Of a DNA stretch of 64,000 bases, positions 52,753 to 62,626 are shown in pieces (the stretch's first letter is position 1; each line of letters begins with the position of its first letter). The stretch is from Candidatus Nitrosocosmicus oleophilus (GTDB taxonomy: Archaea > Thermoproteota > Nitrososphaeria > Nitrososphaerales > Nitrososphaeraceae). A program made the translations under genes and the position numbers. A model generated the notes under the pieces. The model made no database searches and had not been told where the DNA came from. It worked only from the letters and a program-made list of their open reading frames with translations. The stretch lies in assembly GCF_000802205.1 (NCBI RefSeq), contig NZ_CP012850.1, positions 868,001-932,000 on the forward strand, read 5' to 3'.

Positions 52753-53324
52753 ATCTCCTTCACTATCTCATAATATCATATTTTTATGTTGTTTTATCTT
52801 TAAAAGATATATACAATTTTTACCATTTTGTAGAATTATATTTCATGTCAGGAGTGTTTATTCGTATTTTGTTTACGATATCAACATGATCTAGGCCTGC
52901 TTATAACATAAATGGGTGAGTAGGTGTTCCTAAACATGTCTTGAAATTCTCATCAAATCTGTTTGCATCGCTTTTTATTTGAACTTGTGATTCATACCTT
53001 GCTAATGTAATAACTTTATAAAGTTTTGAATTCCATAAAGCATGTCCAAATAATATCTATTCAAAATAAAGGCAAAAGTTCAACTAAATATGCTCAAAAG
53101 TCAAAACGAAAGGATTTCGAGATAATTAACCTCTAATTATATTGATTACTCTTAACGTCTATTACCAAATCTTGAGAATTTCTGCATGTGATGTTGGTTA
53201 GATAGTGAAAGAAATCTTTGTCATGTTCTATTACAATTACTTTATGTCTGATTGTGCTTGATTATATATGCCATTTAGTATGGTCTTGATAATCCTTAAT
53301 ATTGTATCATGTATATCATAAGTT
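52753..53324. other. Intergenic region
   Basis: About 570 AT-rich bases upstream of a micro zinc-finger gene. No convincing ORF. Confidence 0.4.
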
Positions 53325-53462
53325 ATGAGTAACATGAATAACATTCAATTGTTAATGTGTAAGAATTGTACCCATTCAAAGAATGAGCATAGACAACAAC
53401 CCAGTGGTCCAAGATTTTATGATCATCGATGTTTATTTTGTAAGTGCCAGCAATTCACCTAA
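53325..53462 (+). CDS. Micro zinc-finger protein (45 aa), paralogue of the one at 61079
   Basis: 45-residue protein. It has MCKNCTHSKNEHR (C12, C15), then GPRFYDHRCLFCKCQQFT with C36, C39 and C41, so four or five Cys plus His residues form a probable zinc site (CxxC...CxxCxC). A second copy at 61079-61213 shares 31 of 42 aligned residues from IQLL onward by eye, while the DNA differs at many third-codon positions. This is strong evidence for translation. Both genes have ATAAGTT directly before the ATG. Function unknown. Confidence 0.75.
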   Translation: MSNMNNIQLLMCKNCTHSKNEHRQQPSGPRFYDHRCLFCKCQQFT

Positions 53463-53812
53463 ATTTGTTCTTTATTTCCTTACCGTCTTTCTCAATTAAT
53501 GACACGATTACATGCTTCTAGTTGAACAAAAGTACACTTCTATTGTATTTCTGATTCATACTACTTATTATTATTGCCATTTTCTTCGAAATTTTCTATA
53601 TGAAACGAGAATGGAGTTAGTTTGTTTATAAATTAAGAATCGAAAGATCATCTATATACCAAAATGTATATAGTCCATCTCAGGTCAAATACCGTTAAGC
53701 ATTGCTCTAAGTGTTCTATTTAAATACCTTGCCAATAACCATATTCAATGTTTATGCCAATTCAAAACGAGGTCATCTCAAAAATCAAATTCTGTGTTGA
53801 CGATTCATCCCA
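53463..53812. other. Intergenic region with a 22-codon upstream ORF
   Basis: About 350 bases. A 22-codon ORF from ATG 53748 (MFMPIQNEVISKIKF...) ends at TGA 53814-53816, overlapping the TTG start of the GH130 gene by two bases. It may be chance or a translational coupling device. Confidence 0.4.
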
Positions 53813-54790
53813 TTGACGCCCGAGAAACCCCAAATCCTAAAGAGATATTCAGATAATCCTATACTTATTCCCAATAAGAATAACTGGTGGGAGTCCGAAG
53901 CTGTTTTTAATTGTGCAATCTTAAATGACGGAAAAAAAATTCACATGCTTTATCGTGCGATCGGTGAATATGAGCACTACCTTTCAAGAATAGGATATGC
54001 ATCTAGTGAGGATGGTTATCTCTTTCGTAGGCGTGATGAAATAGCGTTTGACCCAACAGTGGACTACGAAAAATATGGTATCGAAGATCCACGATTGTCC
54101 GAAATCGACAGTCAAGTTTACATTACTTATGTAGTATTACCTGATCGTCCAAAAAAAGGTCCAATGGTATCAACCGCATTAGCAACTACTAAAGACTATT
54201 CCAAATTCGAAAGACTGGGTATCATTACAAATGAAGGGATGGATAACAAAGATGTGGTTCTTTTTCCAACCAAATTATCTTCCAAAAATACCGTCAGTAG
54301 TGAAAAGATGACGTATTTTTGCTTGCATAGACCAAGTTCATGGGTAGGTGCCGCATACGGAATTGATAAACCTAGCATATGGATTGGAGAGGGGACTACA
54401 TTGACAAGTTTTGAAACGCATACTTTGCTCATGAAACCGGAACAAAAATGGGAAGAATTAAAGATCGGTGCTGGCTCCCCGCCTATTAGAACAAAATACG
54501 GGTGGTTGGTGATATATCATGGTGTGAGCGCAGACAGAACCTATAGTGCTGGGGCTGCACTTTTGGATTTAGAAGATCCATATAAAATAATTTGTAGAAG
54601 CAAAGAACCCATTCTAGTACCTACTACACAATATGAGAAATATGGCGATGTAAACAATGTGGTTTTTCCTACAGGTGCTTGCATTATCAATGGAGAACTT
54701 TTTGTTTATTATGGTGGTGCGGACAAGGTATGTTGTGTTGCCACTGCCAAGTTAAGCGATCTTGTAGATTATATTTTTCAAAACAGTTAG
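53813..54790 (+). CDS. GH130 family glycoside phosphorylase/hydrolase
   Basis: 325-residue five-bladed propeller of family GH130, whose members phosphorolyse beta-mannosides such as mannosyl-GlcNAc or mannobiose. Seen are NPILIPNKNNWWESEAVFNC (15-34), MLYRAIGEYEHYLSRIGYAS, GIEDPRLSEID (about 91-101, with the usual Asp), and GAGSPPIRTKYGWLVIYHG near 223-241. The start is TTG 53813. No phosphate-binding check could be made by eye. The neighbouring GT4 and mannosylglycerate genes make mannose metabolism plausible. The substrate is unknown. Confidence 0.87.
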   Translation: MTPEKPQILKRYSDNPILIPNKNNWWESEAVFNCAILNDGKKIHMLYRAIGEYEHYLSRIGYASSEDGYLFRRRDEIAFDPTVDYEKYGIEDPRLSEIDSQVYITYVVLPDRPKKGPMVSTALATTKDYSKFERLGIITNEGMDNKDVVLFPTKLSSKNTVSSEKMTYFCLHRPSSWVGAAYGIDKPSIWIGEGTTLTSFETHTLLMKPEQKWEELKIGAGSPPIRTKYGWLVIYHGVSADRTYSAGAALLDLEDPYKIICRSKEPILVPTTQYEKYGDVNNVVFPTGACIINGELFVYYGGADKVCCVATAKLSDLVDYIFQNS

Positions 54791-55120
54791 TATGTCATGA
54801 GTTGTTAACTCAATGAATTAGTGAAAGATCAAGAAAAACTGTTTTCATAGTAGGAAACAATAAAATTGGAAAAACAATTTTACCGGCTATCATTTTATGT
54901 TAATTTTTGTTCTATAGGATGTAATTTAGAAGCTATTCAAATTGTTACCTTTTACATTAACTGTTAAATATTACGACAATGCAGTAAAAACAAATTCAGA
55001 AGAAGTCTTTTCAAATTCTTATCAGAGATTTAAACAATCAAATCTCTTCCTTAATCTATGAATCCTTTGATCATATAACATAGAAGTCGATCATGATAAA
55101 ATCACAACACTGAAATTCTG
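54791..55120. other. Intergenic region between convergent genes
   Basis: About 330 AT-rich bases with no convincing ORF or repeat. Confidence 0.4.
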
Positions 55121-56437
55121 TTATGGACTAACATAAGGGAATAGGTTGTTTTTGATTCCCTCGTTCTCGCCTAAAACCGTGGTATAAAGTGCATAATGCT
55201 GTAATGCAACATTGTCCCACGTTAATTCCTTATTGAATTCGTCAATTCTCTTAGTATATTGAGAATAATTCGCTCCTAGTTTCTTTATTGCTTTAGCAAA
55301 TTCGTTAGGTCTTCTTTTTACTACTATTCCAAGTCCTTTATTTGCAAATTCTCTGAAGAAGCCTAAATCAGTCGCTATAAATGGTAACCCATGAGCCAGT
55401 GCATCAAACATTACCCCTGAACCTGAAGTTACGGTATAGGGAAGGACGATTATGTCACATGCATAAAAAAGAATTGAAAGTTCTTTATCTGTTAAGAATC
55501 CACGATTCAAATTAATTATTTTACCATGATGTGTATTTTTACTTTCTGTGTTAAGAATTGCTCTATGGTTATCATGACCATCAATTGAAGACGGCTTTAT
55601 CGTATTGAATAAATTTTCCGACTGGTTAATTACCATCGCCCAATCATCTGGAATATCCAAATTATTTAATATGTCCCACCCTTTGGTATGTGTCATGAAT
55701 CCAAAGAATAAAGCTATTTTACGATTTATTGGTAAGGTGTATACTTCCCTTGCCTCTTTTTTCTTTATAGGCATATTAAAATTTGGTTCTGCACCATGAT
55801 ATATGACAGTAAAATTTTTCAATGATTTTTCATCATTTTCAGCTATTAATTTGGCTAAATAATTTGAAAAAACAATACTGGCCTGGCTCATTTGCATTTT
55901 TTGTTTATTTGCGGTATTAAAAGATCGGTAGTTTATGAAGCGTTTCCAGTAGGCTATTATTTGCTTGCTCAGATTAATCGGAAAAGTAATCATGTCTTTA
56001 TCCATAATATTTGGGTGTTTTGACAGACCCATCCATTGTCGTAGTGGATATGCAGAATGAAATGTAGTGATTATGGGTATTTTACATTCTTTATAAAATT
56101 CGTCTATGTTCGTACTTAATTTGTTTGGATTGATGACGTCCATCTTAAGTCCATAAAGTCCATGTTCTAATTGGATGTGGACAAGATCAGGTACATACTC
56201 ATCAATCACATCTAGGATTACTTTTGAATTATTGCCATTTTCAGGATCAATACCCCCATAATCTCCTTTTCCCTTCTCGTTGCATAAAACAGAAACTTTA
56301 ATACCCGATCTTTTCAATCCCTCTGTGAGATTTTTTGCATACCTACCTACGCCTCCGGGAATGGGAGGATATTCGGTGGAAACCATTAGAATTTTTAACG
56401 AAAATTTATCATATTTATCTAACTTATAAGACATCAT
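55121..56437 (-). CDS. GT4 family glycosyltransferase
   Basis: 438-residue GT-B glycosyltransferase. The N-terminal domain opens with LKILMVSTEYPPIPGGVGRY (14-33), a hallmark of GT4, then VHIQLEHGLYG. The C-terminal domain carries the donor site: ALFFGFMTHTKGWDIL, then CDIIVLPYTVTSGSGVMFDA and HGLPFIATDLGFFREF, which includes the nucleotide-sugar-binding Glu region. Probably adds a sugar (mannose-like) to a lipid or glycan at the cytoplasmic face. It is transcribed after the uspA gene on the same strand with 102 bases between. Confidence 0.88.
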   Translation of the reverse strand: MMSYKLDKYDKFSLKILMVSTEYPPIPGGVGRYAKNLTEGLKRSGIKVSVLCNEKGKGDYGGIDPENGNNSKVILDVIDEYVPDLVHIQLEHGLYGLKMDVINPNKLSTNIDEFYKECKIPIITTFHSAYPLRQWMGLSKHPNIMDKDMITFPINLSKQIIAYWKRFINYRSFNTANKQKMQMSQASIVFSNYLAKLIAENDEKSLKNFTVIYHGAEPNFNMPIKKKEAREVYTLPINRKIALFFGFMTHTKGWDILNNLDIPDDWAMVINQSENLFNTIKPSSIDGHDNHRAILNTESKNTHHGKIINLNRGFLTDKELSILFYACDIIVLPYTVTSGSGVMFDALAHGLPFIATDLGFFREFANKGLGIVVKRRPNEFAKAIKKLGANYSQYTKRIDEFNKELTWDNVALQHYALYTTVLGENEGIKNNLFPYVSP

Positions 56438-56539
56438 AATAATAAATTATATTATACAACAAGACATATAAGCAGCTGTAATAACGCTACCAATTCATCG
56501 ATATTTACACATTTTTTACCGGTATTTACTATATTTTGG

Positions 56540-57010
56540 TTATCTTACCAAAACTACTGGACACGTTGCAACTTCTGAAATCCATCTAGAAATACTTCCT
56601 ATACCTTTTCTATCATGTCTTTTCTTTAATGATCCACTACTACCCATTATTATCATGCTTGTATTCTCTTCCTTAGATACGGTAAGGATCTCATCTGCAG
56701 GATGACCAACCCGAATTTTTGACTTAGCTGCAACACCGTCACGGATTAATCTATCTACCTCCTTTCCAACCATTATCTGGGCTCCATCTCTAATTGTCTT
56801 TTCAAAATAGTGCCTAGCTTTGTCAAGATCATCCATATTTGAAATAAATTTTGCAATTTCCTTGGGATAGAAACTTGTATCATCAATAACATACAAAACG
56901 ATTATCGTAGAACTCTGGTTTGTTGCAAGTTCTTTTGCTTTCTCTAAGGCCTTTACTGACAGCTCAGTCGCATCAAATGGAACCAAAATATTGGATTTAT
57001 TGTTATTCAT
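56540..57010 (-). CDS. Universal stress protein (UspA family)
   Basis: 156-residue single-domain USP. The first strand NILVPFDATELSVKALEKA (about 7-25) has the conserved Asp, and the C-terminal ATP-binding motif is visible as MGSSGSLKKRHDRKGIGSIS (about 122-141), the GxxGx9-10G(S/T) pattern, ending in ATCPVVLVR. It therefore belongs to the ATP-binding class. Such proteins accumulate under stress; no specific partner is seen. It may be co-transcribed with the GT4 gene. Confidence 0.9.
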   Translation of the reverse strand: MNNNKSNILVPFDATELSVKALEKAKELATNQSSTIIVLYVIDDTSFYPKEIAKFISNMDDLDKARHYFEKTIRDGAQIMVGKEVDRLIRDGVAAKSKIRVGHPADEILTVSKEENTSMIIMGSSGSLKKRHDRKGIGSISRWISEVATCPVVLVR

Positions 57011-57510
57011 TCATTATTACATAATTCTTTGAATATATAGACATCACCTTTTGCTATATGCTCTTATTTTCTCATGTCACCGACTAGATTAAAGACATTT
57101 TAAACTCAATAACACTAATTTTGTTTTCTGTATGGTGGCGTACATTCTATCATATACATTGCCTAGTTGATTACAAAGTCTATTTCATACATCCAGTTCG
57201 TCGTTTTGATTGTTGGTCTATCAATATTATGGTATATAGAATAGGAATAAGAAAATCCAACTTATTTCCGACACTAGAATGTTTAATGGAAAGAAATGGG
57301 ATGGATTTAACTTTGTTAATAAACTTAAATTCCTGGTTAGTAAATTGGACTAATTTCAACAAAGGAAGGCATATGGATCCTGATATATTAGTGATCTAAT
57401 ATATGTAATAGCCCAAAAAATACTATATTTTTTCTATACGAGCGATCACAAGGGATTGAGTGCGGAATCCCCTCGATATACTTGATAGGAATAAAGTATA
57501 TATCTAACAT
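57011..57510. other. Intergenic region
   Basis: About 500 bases. A TTG-started 92-codon frame at 57121-57399 has an unlikely Trp/His/Ile-rich composition and is not called. Confidence 0.4.
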
Positions 57511-57627
57511 ATGAAAGGTACAGGAAATTTTAGTGGAAGAATGATGTCTATGGTTTATCTACGTAAAGTAATAGCCGAAAAGAAGCTGGCAAATAAAGAT
57601 GAACTGAGTTTGAAAACGTCTGTTTGA
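57511..57627 (+). CDS. Possible small protein (38 aa)
   Basis: ORF of 38 codons opening MKGTGNFSGRMMSMVYLRKV and ending ELSLKTSV. It is basic with a helical centre. An AT-rich GTATATATC (57495-57503) lies shortly before the ATG. The composition looks coding but the length makes it uncertain. No homologue is known to me. Confidence 0.35.
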   Translation: MKGTGNFSGRMMSMVYLRKVIAEKKLANKDELSLKTSV

Positions 57628-57981
57628 AGGAAAACACTACTGACAACTATCAATACAAAAAAAAAACAAGTCCTACCATCATATTGGGACATTTATTGTT
57701 CATTTCAATTCTTAAAACTTGATATAGATTTCGTTAGGTTAAATGTTTATCCACTCGTTAGAAGTCTTGAAAAATGATTTAGGGAATTGTCTTTGATTTT
57801 CCCCTCTAGTCGTGAATTTAATAATTTTGGAACAATTACAAGTATATTTGAAGACCATCTTTCCAATGGCTGTATTCATGTTAATGTAAATTAATAAAGG
57901 ATTGAAGTTTTAAACCAGGTAAAAAACAAACTTATATTCAATAGATGTTTTAAGAAAATAATAGAATGAAGAAAATAACTT
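57628..57981. other. Intergenic region
   Basis: About 350 AT-rich bases with no convincing ORF. Confidence 0.4.
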
Positions 57982-58374
57982 ATGACATCGAGCGTCAATA
58001 ATACAATGCCGAATAAACAAGTTAAACATGATAAACAAGAAAAGCCATCAGCTAAAATAGAAATATTAAAAAAAGCAAAGAAAAAAGTATCTGATGTATC
58101 ACAATGTGATAATCTATCTATCGCTGAAATAGATGCGCTTCACTATCATTATAGCAAATTATCCCCTTTATTTAAGAATGCGCCTCATCCCACGTTCTTG
58201 GTTTTGAGGATCTTAGAACGTTATATCCAAATAGATAATATTGTTATTGGAGATGTAATAAACGAAATCAAACAAAGAGGGCTCGATGTCTCTCATACTG
58301 ATGCACAAGTAGATGCATTAGTGAATGAGCTAGCATTAAATAATAAAAAATATAAAGCAAAATCCAGTGATTAA
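57982..58374 (+). CDS. Hypothetical protein, possible winged-helix fold (130 aa)
   Basis: 130-residue soluble protein with a Lys-rich disordered N-terminus (about 1-40). The region at about 45-120 is helical: NLSIAEIDALHYHYSKLSPL, FLVLRILERYIQIDN, then IGDVINEIKQRGLDVSHTDA and QVDALVNELALNNKKY. The last two helices and short wing resemble a small helix-turn-helix, so a DNA-binding role is possible but unproven. The start is the ATG at 57982. It lies in a gene-poor region. Confidence 0.55.
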   Translation: MTSSVNNTMPNKQVKHDKQEKPSAKIEILKKAKKKVSDVSQCDNLSIAEIDALHYHYSKLSPLFKNAPHPTFLVLRILERYIQIDNIVIGDVINEIKQRGLDVSHTDAQVDALVNELALNNKKYKAKSSD

Positions 58375-58854
58375 GGCTTAAAAAGTATATCTGTGTTTAT
58401 TGACACTGGGAAACATCAATACCGTTATTGACAATATTTCTACTATTAGGTACTTATACTGAAATTAGATATTCTGTATTAATTAGTAGTATTTTGAGAT
58501 ATAAAATAAATAACTGTAATAGGATTAGGAAAGTCAATTTTACCTATGATAATTTGTAAAAAAGATCTTACAATTGCTAGAAGATCGAATGGCGTTTGTG
58601 AATGTCACGTACTGCTGGATGGATGTTGAATTCGTTGTTTAAATCCGAATTTTTCGACCTGAATGAGTATATGTATCCTATTTAAATGAAATAAAAAATG
58701 AGGTTCATAGTACAAATTCGAAATGGCGTACTAATCTATTGTTTGTTTAAGTTTGTTAATAAAATATTTTAGCACTTGTATTCTTCCTTGTTATTTCCTA
58801 TTTTTTCCGAGATAAAAAAACATGATTAAGATAGATCAGTTGAATGTTCTGAAT
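58375..58854. other. Intergenic region between convergent genes
   Basis: About 480 AT-rich bases with no convincing ORF or repeat. Confidence 0.4.
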
Positions 58855-59028
58855 CTATGACAGGTCTACATAGTCCTCAAGCGCATAATTATTCAAATGC
58901 CCTTTAGAGCATTTGAATGTTGAATTTGGATTCTTATCAGATTCATTTCTAAATTCAGTCATGTTGTCTGTATATACTCCACTAAATATTATACCACAAG
59001 TTTTACATTTTAACATAAGCATAGGCAT
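58855..59028 (-). CDS. Small zinc-ribbon-like protein (57 aa)
   Basis: 57-residue protein opening MPMLMLKCKTCGIIFSGVYT and ending ALEDYVDLS. The ligand pattern is CKTC (C8, C11) and CSKGH (C40 and H44), a plausible Cys3His zinc site with about 28 residues between halves. The spacing FKCSKGHLNNY is typical of small archaeal zinc ribbons. It is too short for usual gene finders but has a coherent composition. It lies in an otherwise gene-poor 3-kb stretch; function unknown. Confidence 0.6.
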   Translation of the reverse strand: MPMLMLKCKTCGIIFSGVYTDNMTEFRNESDKNPNSTFKCSKGHLNNYALEDYVDLS

Positions 59029-61078
59029 CTTTATTCCTTCATCCTCGACGTTCTCAATACGTTGAACTTGTTATTATCCTTACATTAATCTGGAAATCAA
59101 TAGTCAAAATCAAAATGGTTATTTGACAAGATAAGTTACTATTCAAGTATAAACTTAAATGTTTATACTAATATTTACTTCAATTTGGATTTCTAATTTC
59201 TTTTTTCTTACTCCATGAAAATCATATTTTTGTACTTATTTAGGGGAAAAATATCTATTGGTTGATTTAAAAGATAAATCGTAATTTACATCCTTCATGA
59301 CAGAATACCCAGTGTCTCAAACTTGTAGGAGTACAAGATCTTGATATATATATGCATAGTATACTCAATGATTAAAAATATTTTTTCTTGTCATGACTTA
59401 AATGATTTATTAATGTTAGTAATTCTGCATTTCAACAGAAACAGACCTTCTATACAATCTTTGGATGATTCTACTTATTAGTTTCATACAGATGGACAAG
59501 AGTAGTCCAGTGCCATTATGTGCACTAATTATTAGACAGGGTAATGACCTGACATTGCATTTAACGCCTATTGAAAAAAACCATTAGTATGTCACTGATT
59601 GGGTTAACTTAAAATGTTTCCAGTGGGAATGGATTCACGACAAAAGTAAGCAAATCCATCTACAAGAGATCTTATTCTATGGTTTAAATCGAGTTATCTA
59701 ATATGCACGCGAATATCTCCAACTGCCGTTATGAAATGTCTCAATGAATCTGATCCCTTCAGGATTATTTATTATCCTGGTGTTGCCATTCTTAGGGTTA
59801 TTAAGCTGATTTCTCCTATTAATGACCTCAATAAGTTTTCTCATATTTATATATACATTTCCTCATATAAGAACGTATAAAACATTGATAACAAATCAAA
59901 TCTTTGGAGTAGTAAAGGAGGTCTGACTAATCATGCATGCTTGTACCCACATAAAGTAAAACTTCACTTCTTAATTTGAATTATCATCTCACTCTGACTT
60001 GTTTACCACGCTAAATATTGCACTCGTAATTAGATTCGCCACTACATTTCCAAAAGGTGCATTAAATGATCCAGTTCACACTAATGTAAGTAATCTATCA
60101 GCATTTCTCTTTTATTGTCCTTGATAATTACAAATTATTCTACAATCTCATTGAAAATTCTTCATTATGGTACTAATTATCATTACTCCTTTGTTTGCGA
60201 GCATATTTTTATTCCATTTGATAAAGTATTGATTTGTGTTCCTTAATGGTTTGACAAAAGAGTCTTTAATCTTCTTTATAGATCTAAAACACTGTTGTTA
60301 TATCCTCATGCTTTCTTTGATTCAGGGGTTAGAAAGGTCCAGCTTATCTTTGTTTAATTTCAATTAGTATTATTCTTCTTTTGAGTATTTTCATTTTGGA
60401 AATACATGTGGTTATTACCTTTAGTACGCTTTGGCACGTTTGCAATTGTTGCTTCATCATCATTCTTGCTATATGACATCAATTACTATTTGGATTCATC
60501 TTATATAAGATTATATTAGGTTCTAGTTTGTCTGAGGAAACCGTAATTTTGAAAGGTAATCTAAAGTAATATCCTACAATCGATTGGCAATAAAATTTTT
60601 CAATAAATTCAAATGTTGACCTAATCTCTCTTGGACCTTTAGTTATTTTCTAAAGACAACTTATTTTAGGGTTGATTGACCTATAATTTAACCGACTGAT
60701 GATGTTTTTCTGGAATTAGATTTTTTTCCAGTGTAGGAAGCAAATGTGGTTTGCAAATAAAGTCTCCCTATGAAATTGTTCTCAATCCTCAGTCCAGAAA
60801 ATCCTAAAATCACTCAATTATTGTGGGTTGGTCGATAATCAACTGAATTTCTTTTCATATTCTCGTAGACTAGATTCTACTGCATAGTCTACATAATTGT
60901 CCATACCTTCTTGACGTATGTTTGAATCATAACTTGTCACCTTTGTGGGAAAACTTTAAGGCATTCTGAAGGGACCTTTTCAAATTCTAGCGAATTTACT
61001 GTCTTATCCATAGCCAGAAATTACTATTTTCTAGTAATTTTCCAACCATTAATATATTTGTAGGGCAAATAATAAGTT
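59029..61078. other. Gene-poor region of about 2 kb
   Basis: No ORF of 60 codons or more lies wholly inside on either strand. A 31-codon frame at 59492-59587 (MDKSSPVPLCALI...) is too short to judge. No tRNA, repeat array or mobile-element gene was recognised. It may hold untranslated RNAs or decayed genes. Confidence 0.5.
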
Positions 61079-61213
61079 ATGAATGATGCTAGTATTCAAT
61101 TATTAATCTGTAAAAATTGTACACATTCAAAGAAAGAGCACAGGAATGAACCTAATGGTCCAAAATTTTATGATCATAGGTGTCTTTTATGTAAATGCCA
61201 ACAATTTACATGA
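61079..61213 (+). CDS. Micro zinc-finger protein (44 aa), paralogue of the one at 53325
   Basis: 44-residue protein. ICKNCTHSKKEHR (C11, C14) is followed by GPKFYDHRCLLCKCQQFT with C35, C38 and C40, matching the 53325 protein nearly residue for residue after the first six. Conservation of protein sequence while codons vary shows that both are translated and under selection. The ATG is preceded by ATAAGTT as in the other copy. The flanking DNA is not similar, so any duplication was not recent. Probable zinc binding; function unknown. Confidence 0.75.
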   Translation: MNDASIQLLICKNCTHSKKEHRNEPNGPKFYDHRCLLCKCQQFT

Positions 61214-61716
61214 CCTTTCTATCCATATTTTTCACGATGAGTACAAAAAAATGTCGTCGTGTTATTAATATAAAGATGGGGTCAAGGCCAAATGGTATAC
61301 CCCAAAATGAATTACATCAGATAAGTTCTTTCTGAAATTATTGATACCATATTACAGTATACATTTGAATTTGCATCTTGCAGATAAATTGAACTTATCC
61401 TGATCTTCTTTTCTATTATCCTTTCATTCTAATCAAAGTGTTGTTGAAGTTGAAGTTTGAAATTCAATCAAATAATACATGATAGTCCATCTGAAATCTT
61501 AAAGCCCTTCTTACTACAAAAATAACCTAAAATTAATTAGGAGAAATTCTTGCATGTAGGATAAGCTAATTACGAAAACTCGATCATAATGTTAGAGGAA
61601 ATTGTTAATATAAAAAATGAGACCAATTGATGTAGCTACTGTATTTTCTGCATAGAAAAATGTTATGAACAATCTTGCATTATCATTTTTAAATTAATGT
61701 CTATAATATTTATGAG
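61214..61716. other. Intergenic region
   Basis: About 500 AT-rich bases before the PsbP-like gene. No convincing ORF. Confidence 0.4.
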
Positions 61717-62358
61717 ATGTATGGTCTTAAAGTATTGGTACCTTTTAGCATTATTTTCTGTTTTGGGTTGATGACTCTAGCATGTTATGAATACGACAAT
61801 GTCTATGGCTCGTTGGTATCAAATAATTCCACTGAAAACAATTTGAATTATACTATCTACTCTGATGATCGGTTGGGAATCAGTTTTGAATATCCTTCTG
61901 ACTGGAACGTTGAGGAGAAGATTAATAGGTTTTCAAAATATTCCGATGTACTAGTGTATAATGGTAATAATTCATTCAAAATCATGAAATCTCAATCAAA
62001 TTCCGATACAGTAATGGCAGAGAAACTAGGAGGTTTAAAGGAAGTAGTGGAAATAATTTTACCCCCTGAAGAAAGAGTAGTAGGAGAGATAGAGGAAAAC
62101 AGGTATGCAATAGATGGTTCAGATACCGTGTCAGTGCTAACTGCAATGGAGGGATTGACTAATATTCCTGACAAAGGTTTGGAAAGAATTCTATTGATAC
62201 ATGATGATGTTTTGTATATTCTTACTTACCAAAATACCGTGGTTGAATTTGATTCAAAGCAAAGTCAAGAAACAATACAACACATATTGAGTTCCTTCCG
62301 ATTTATTGACTCGACCGATGAGGAGGACCCAGATGATATCAACGAAGATGATGACTAA
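61717..62358 (+). CDS. Secreted PsbP-like protein
   Basis: 213-residue exported protein. A hydrophobic signal (about 5-24, MYGLKVLVPFSIIFCFGLMT) is followed by a Cys in TLACYE, so it could be lipid-anchored. The mature domain begins YSDDRLGISFEYPSDWNVEE (about 48-67) and ends VEFDSKQSQETIQHILSSF, the PsbP/MOG1-like pattern found in many archaeal and bacterial exported proteins of unknown function. The C-terminus is a run of acidic residues. A role outside the cell, perhaps ligand binding, is inferred. Confidence 0.7.
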   Translation: MYGLKVLVPFSIIFCFGLMTLACYEYDNVYGSLVSNNSTENNLNYTIYSDDRLGISFEYPSDWNVEEKINRFSKYSDVLVYNGNNSFKIMKSQSNSDTVMAEKLGGLKEVVEIILPPEERVVGEIEENRYAIDGSDTVSVLTAMEGLTNIPDKGLERILLIHDDVLYILTYQNTVVEFDSKQSQETIQHILSSFRFIDSTDEEDPDDINEDDD

Positions 62359-62626
62359 AATCCGATCGACCAAAAATATGGCAAACCTTTATGATGATAA
62401 AAAAATGCCTCCTCTACTTATTTTTTTCATATGTAACAAGATGAATTTAGCGGTGTATTGATCGATAAACCGTAATTAATCATGGGATCTAAAAGATTTC
62501 CAATGCTGCTGAGTGCTTCTCTCTTGAGTGCGGTCCAGTCCCATATCAATCACATGGTTCCTTAGATTAACCGTTCCATTTTAACATCTATTCGATATGG
62601 GATCGACGAGTGTTTTTATATAAAAA

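Noticed and set aside
57121-57399. 92-codon ORF with a TTG start
   Set aside because: It has an unusual Trp, His and Ile content and no ribosome site, and another long frame lies opposite; it looks non-coding.
59492-59587. 31-codon ORF (MDKSSPVPLCALI...)
   Set aside because: It is too short, without conservation or a motif to support it.
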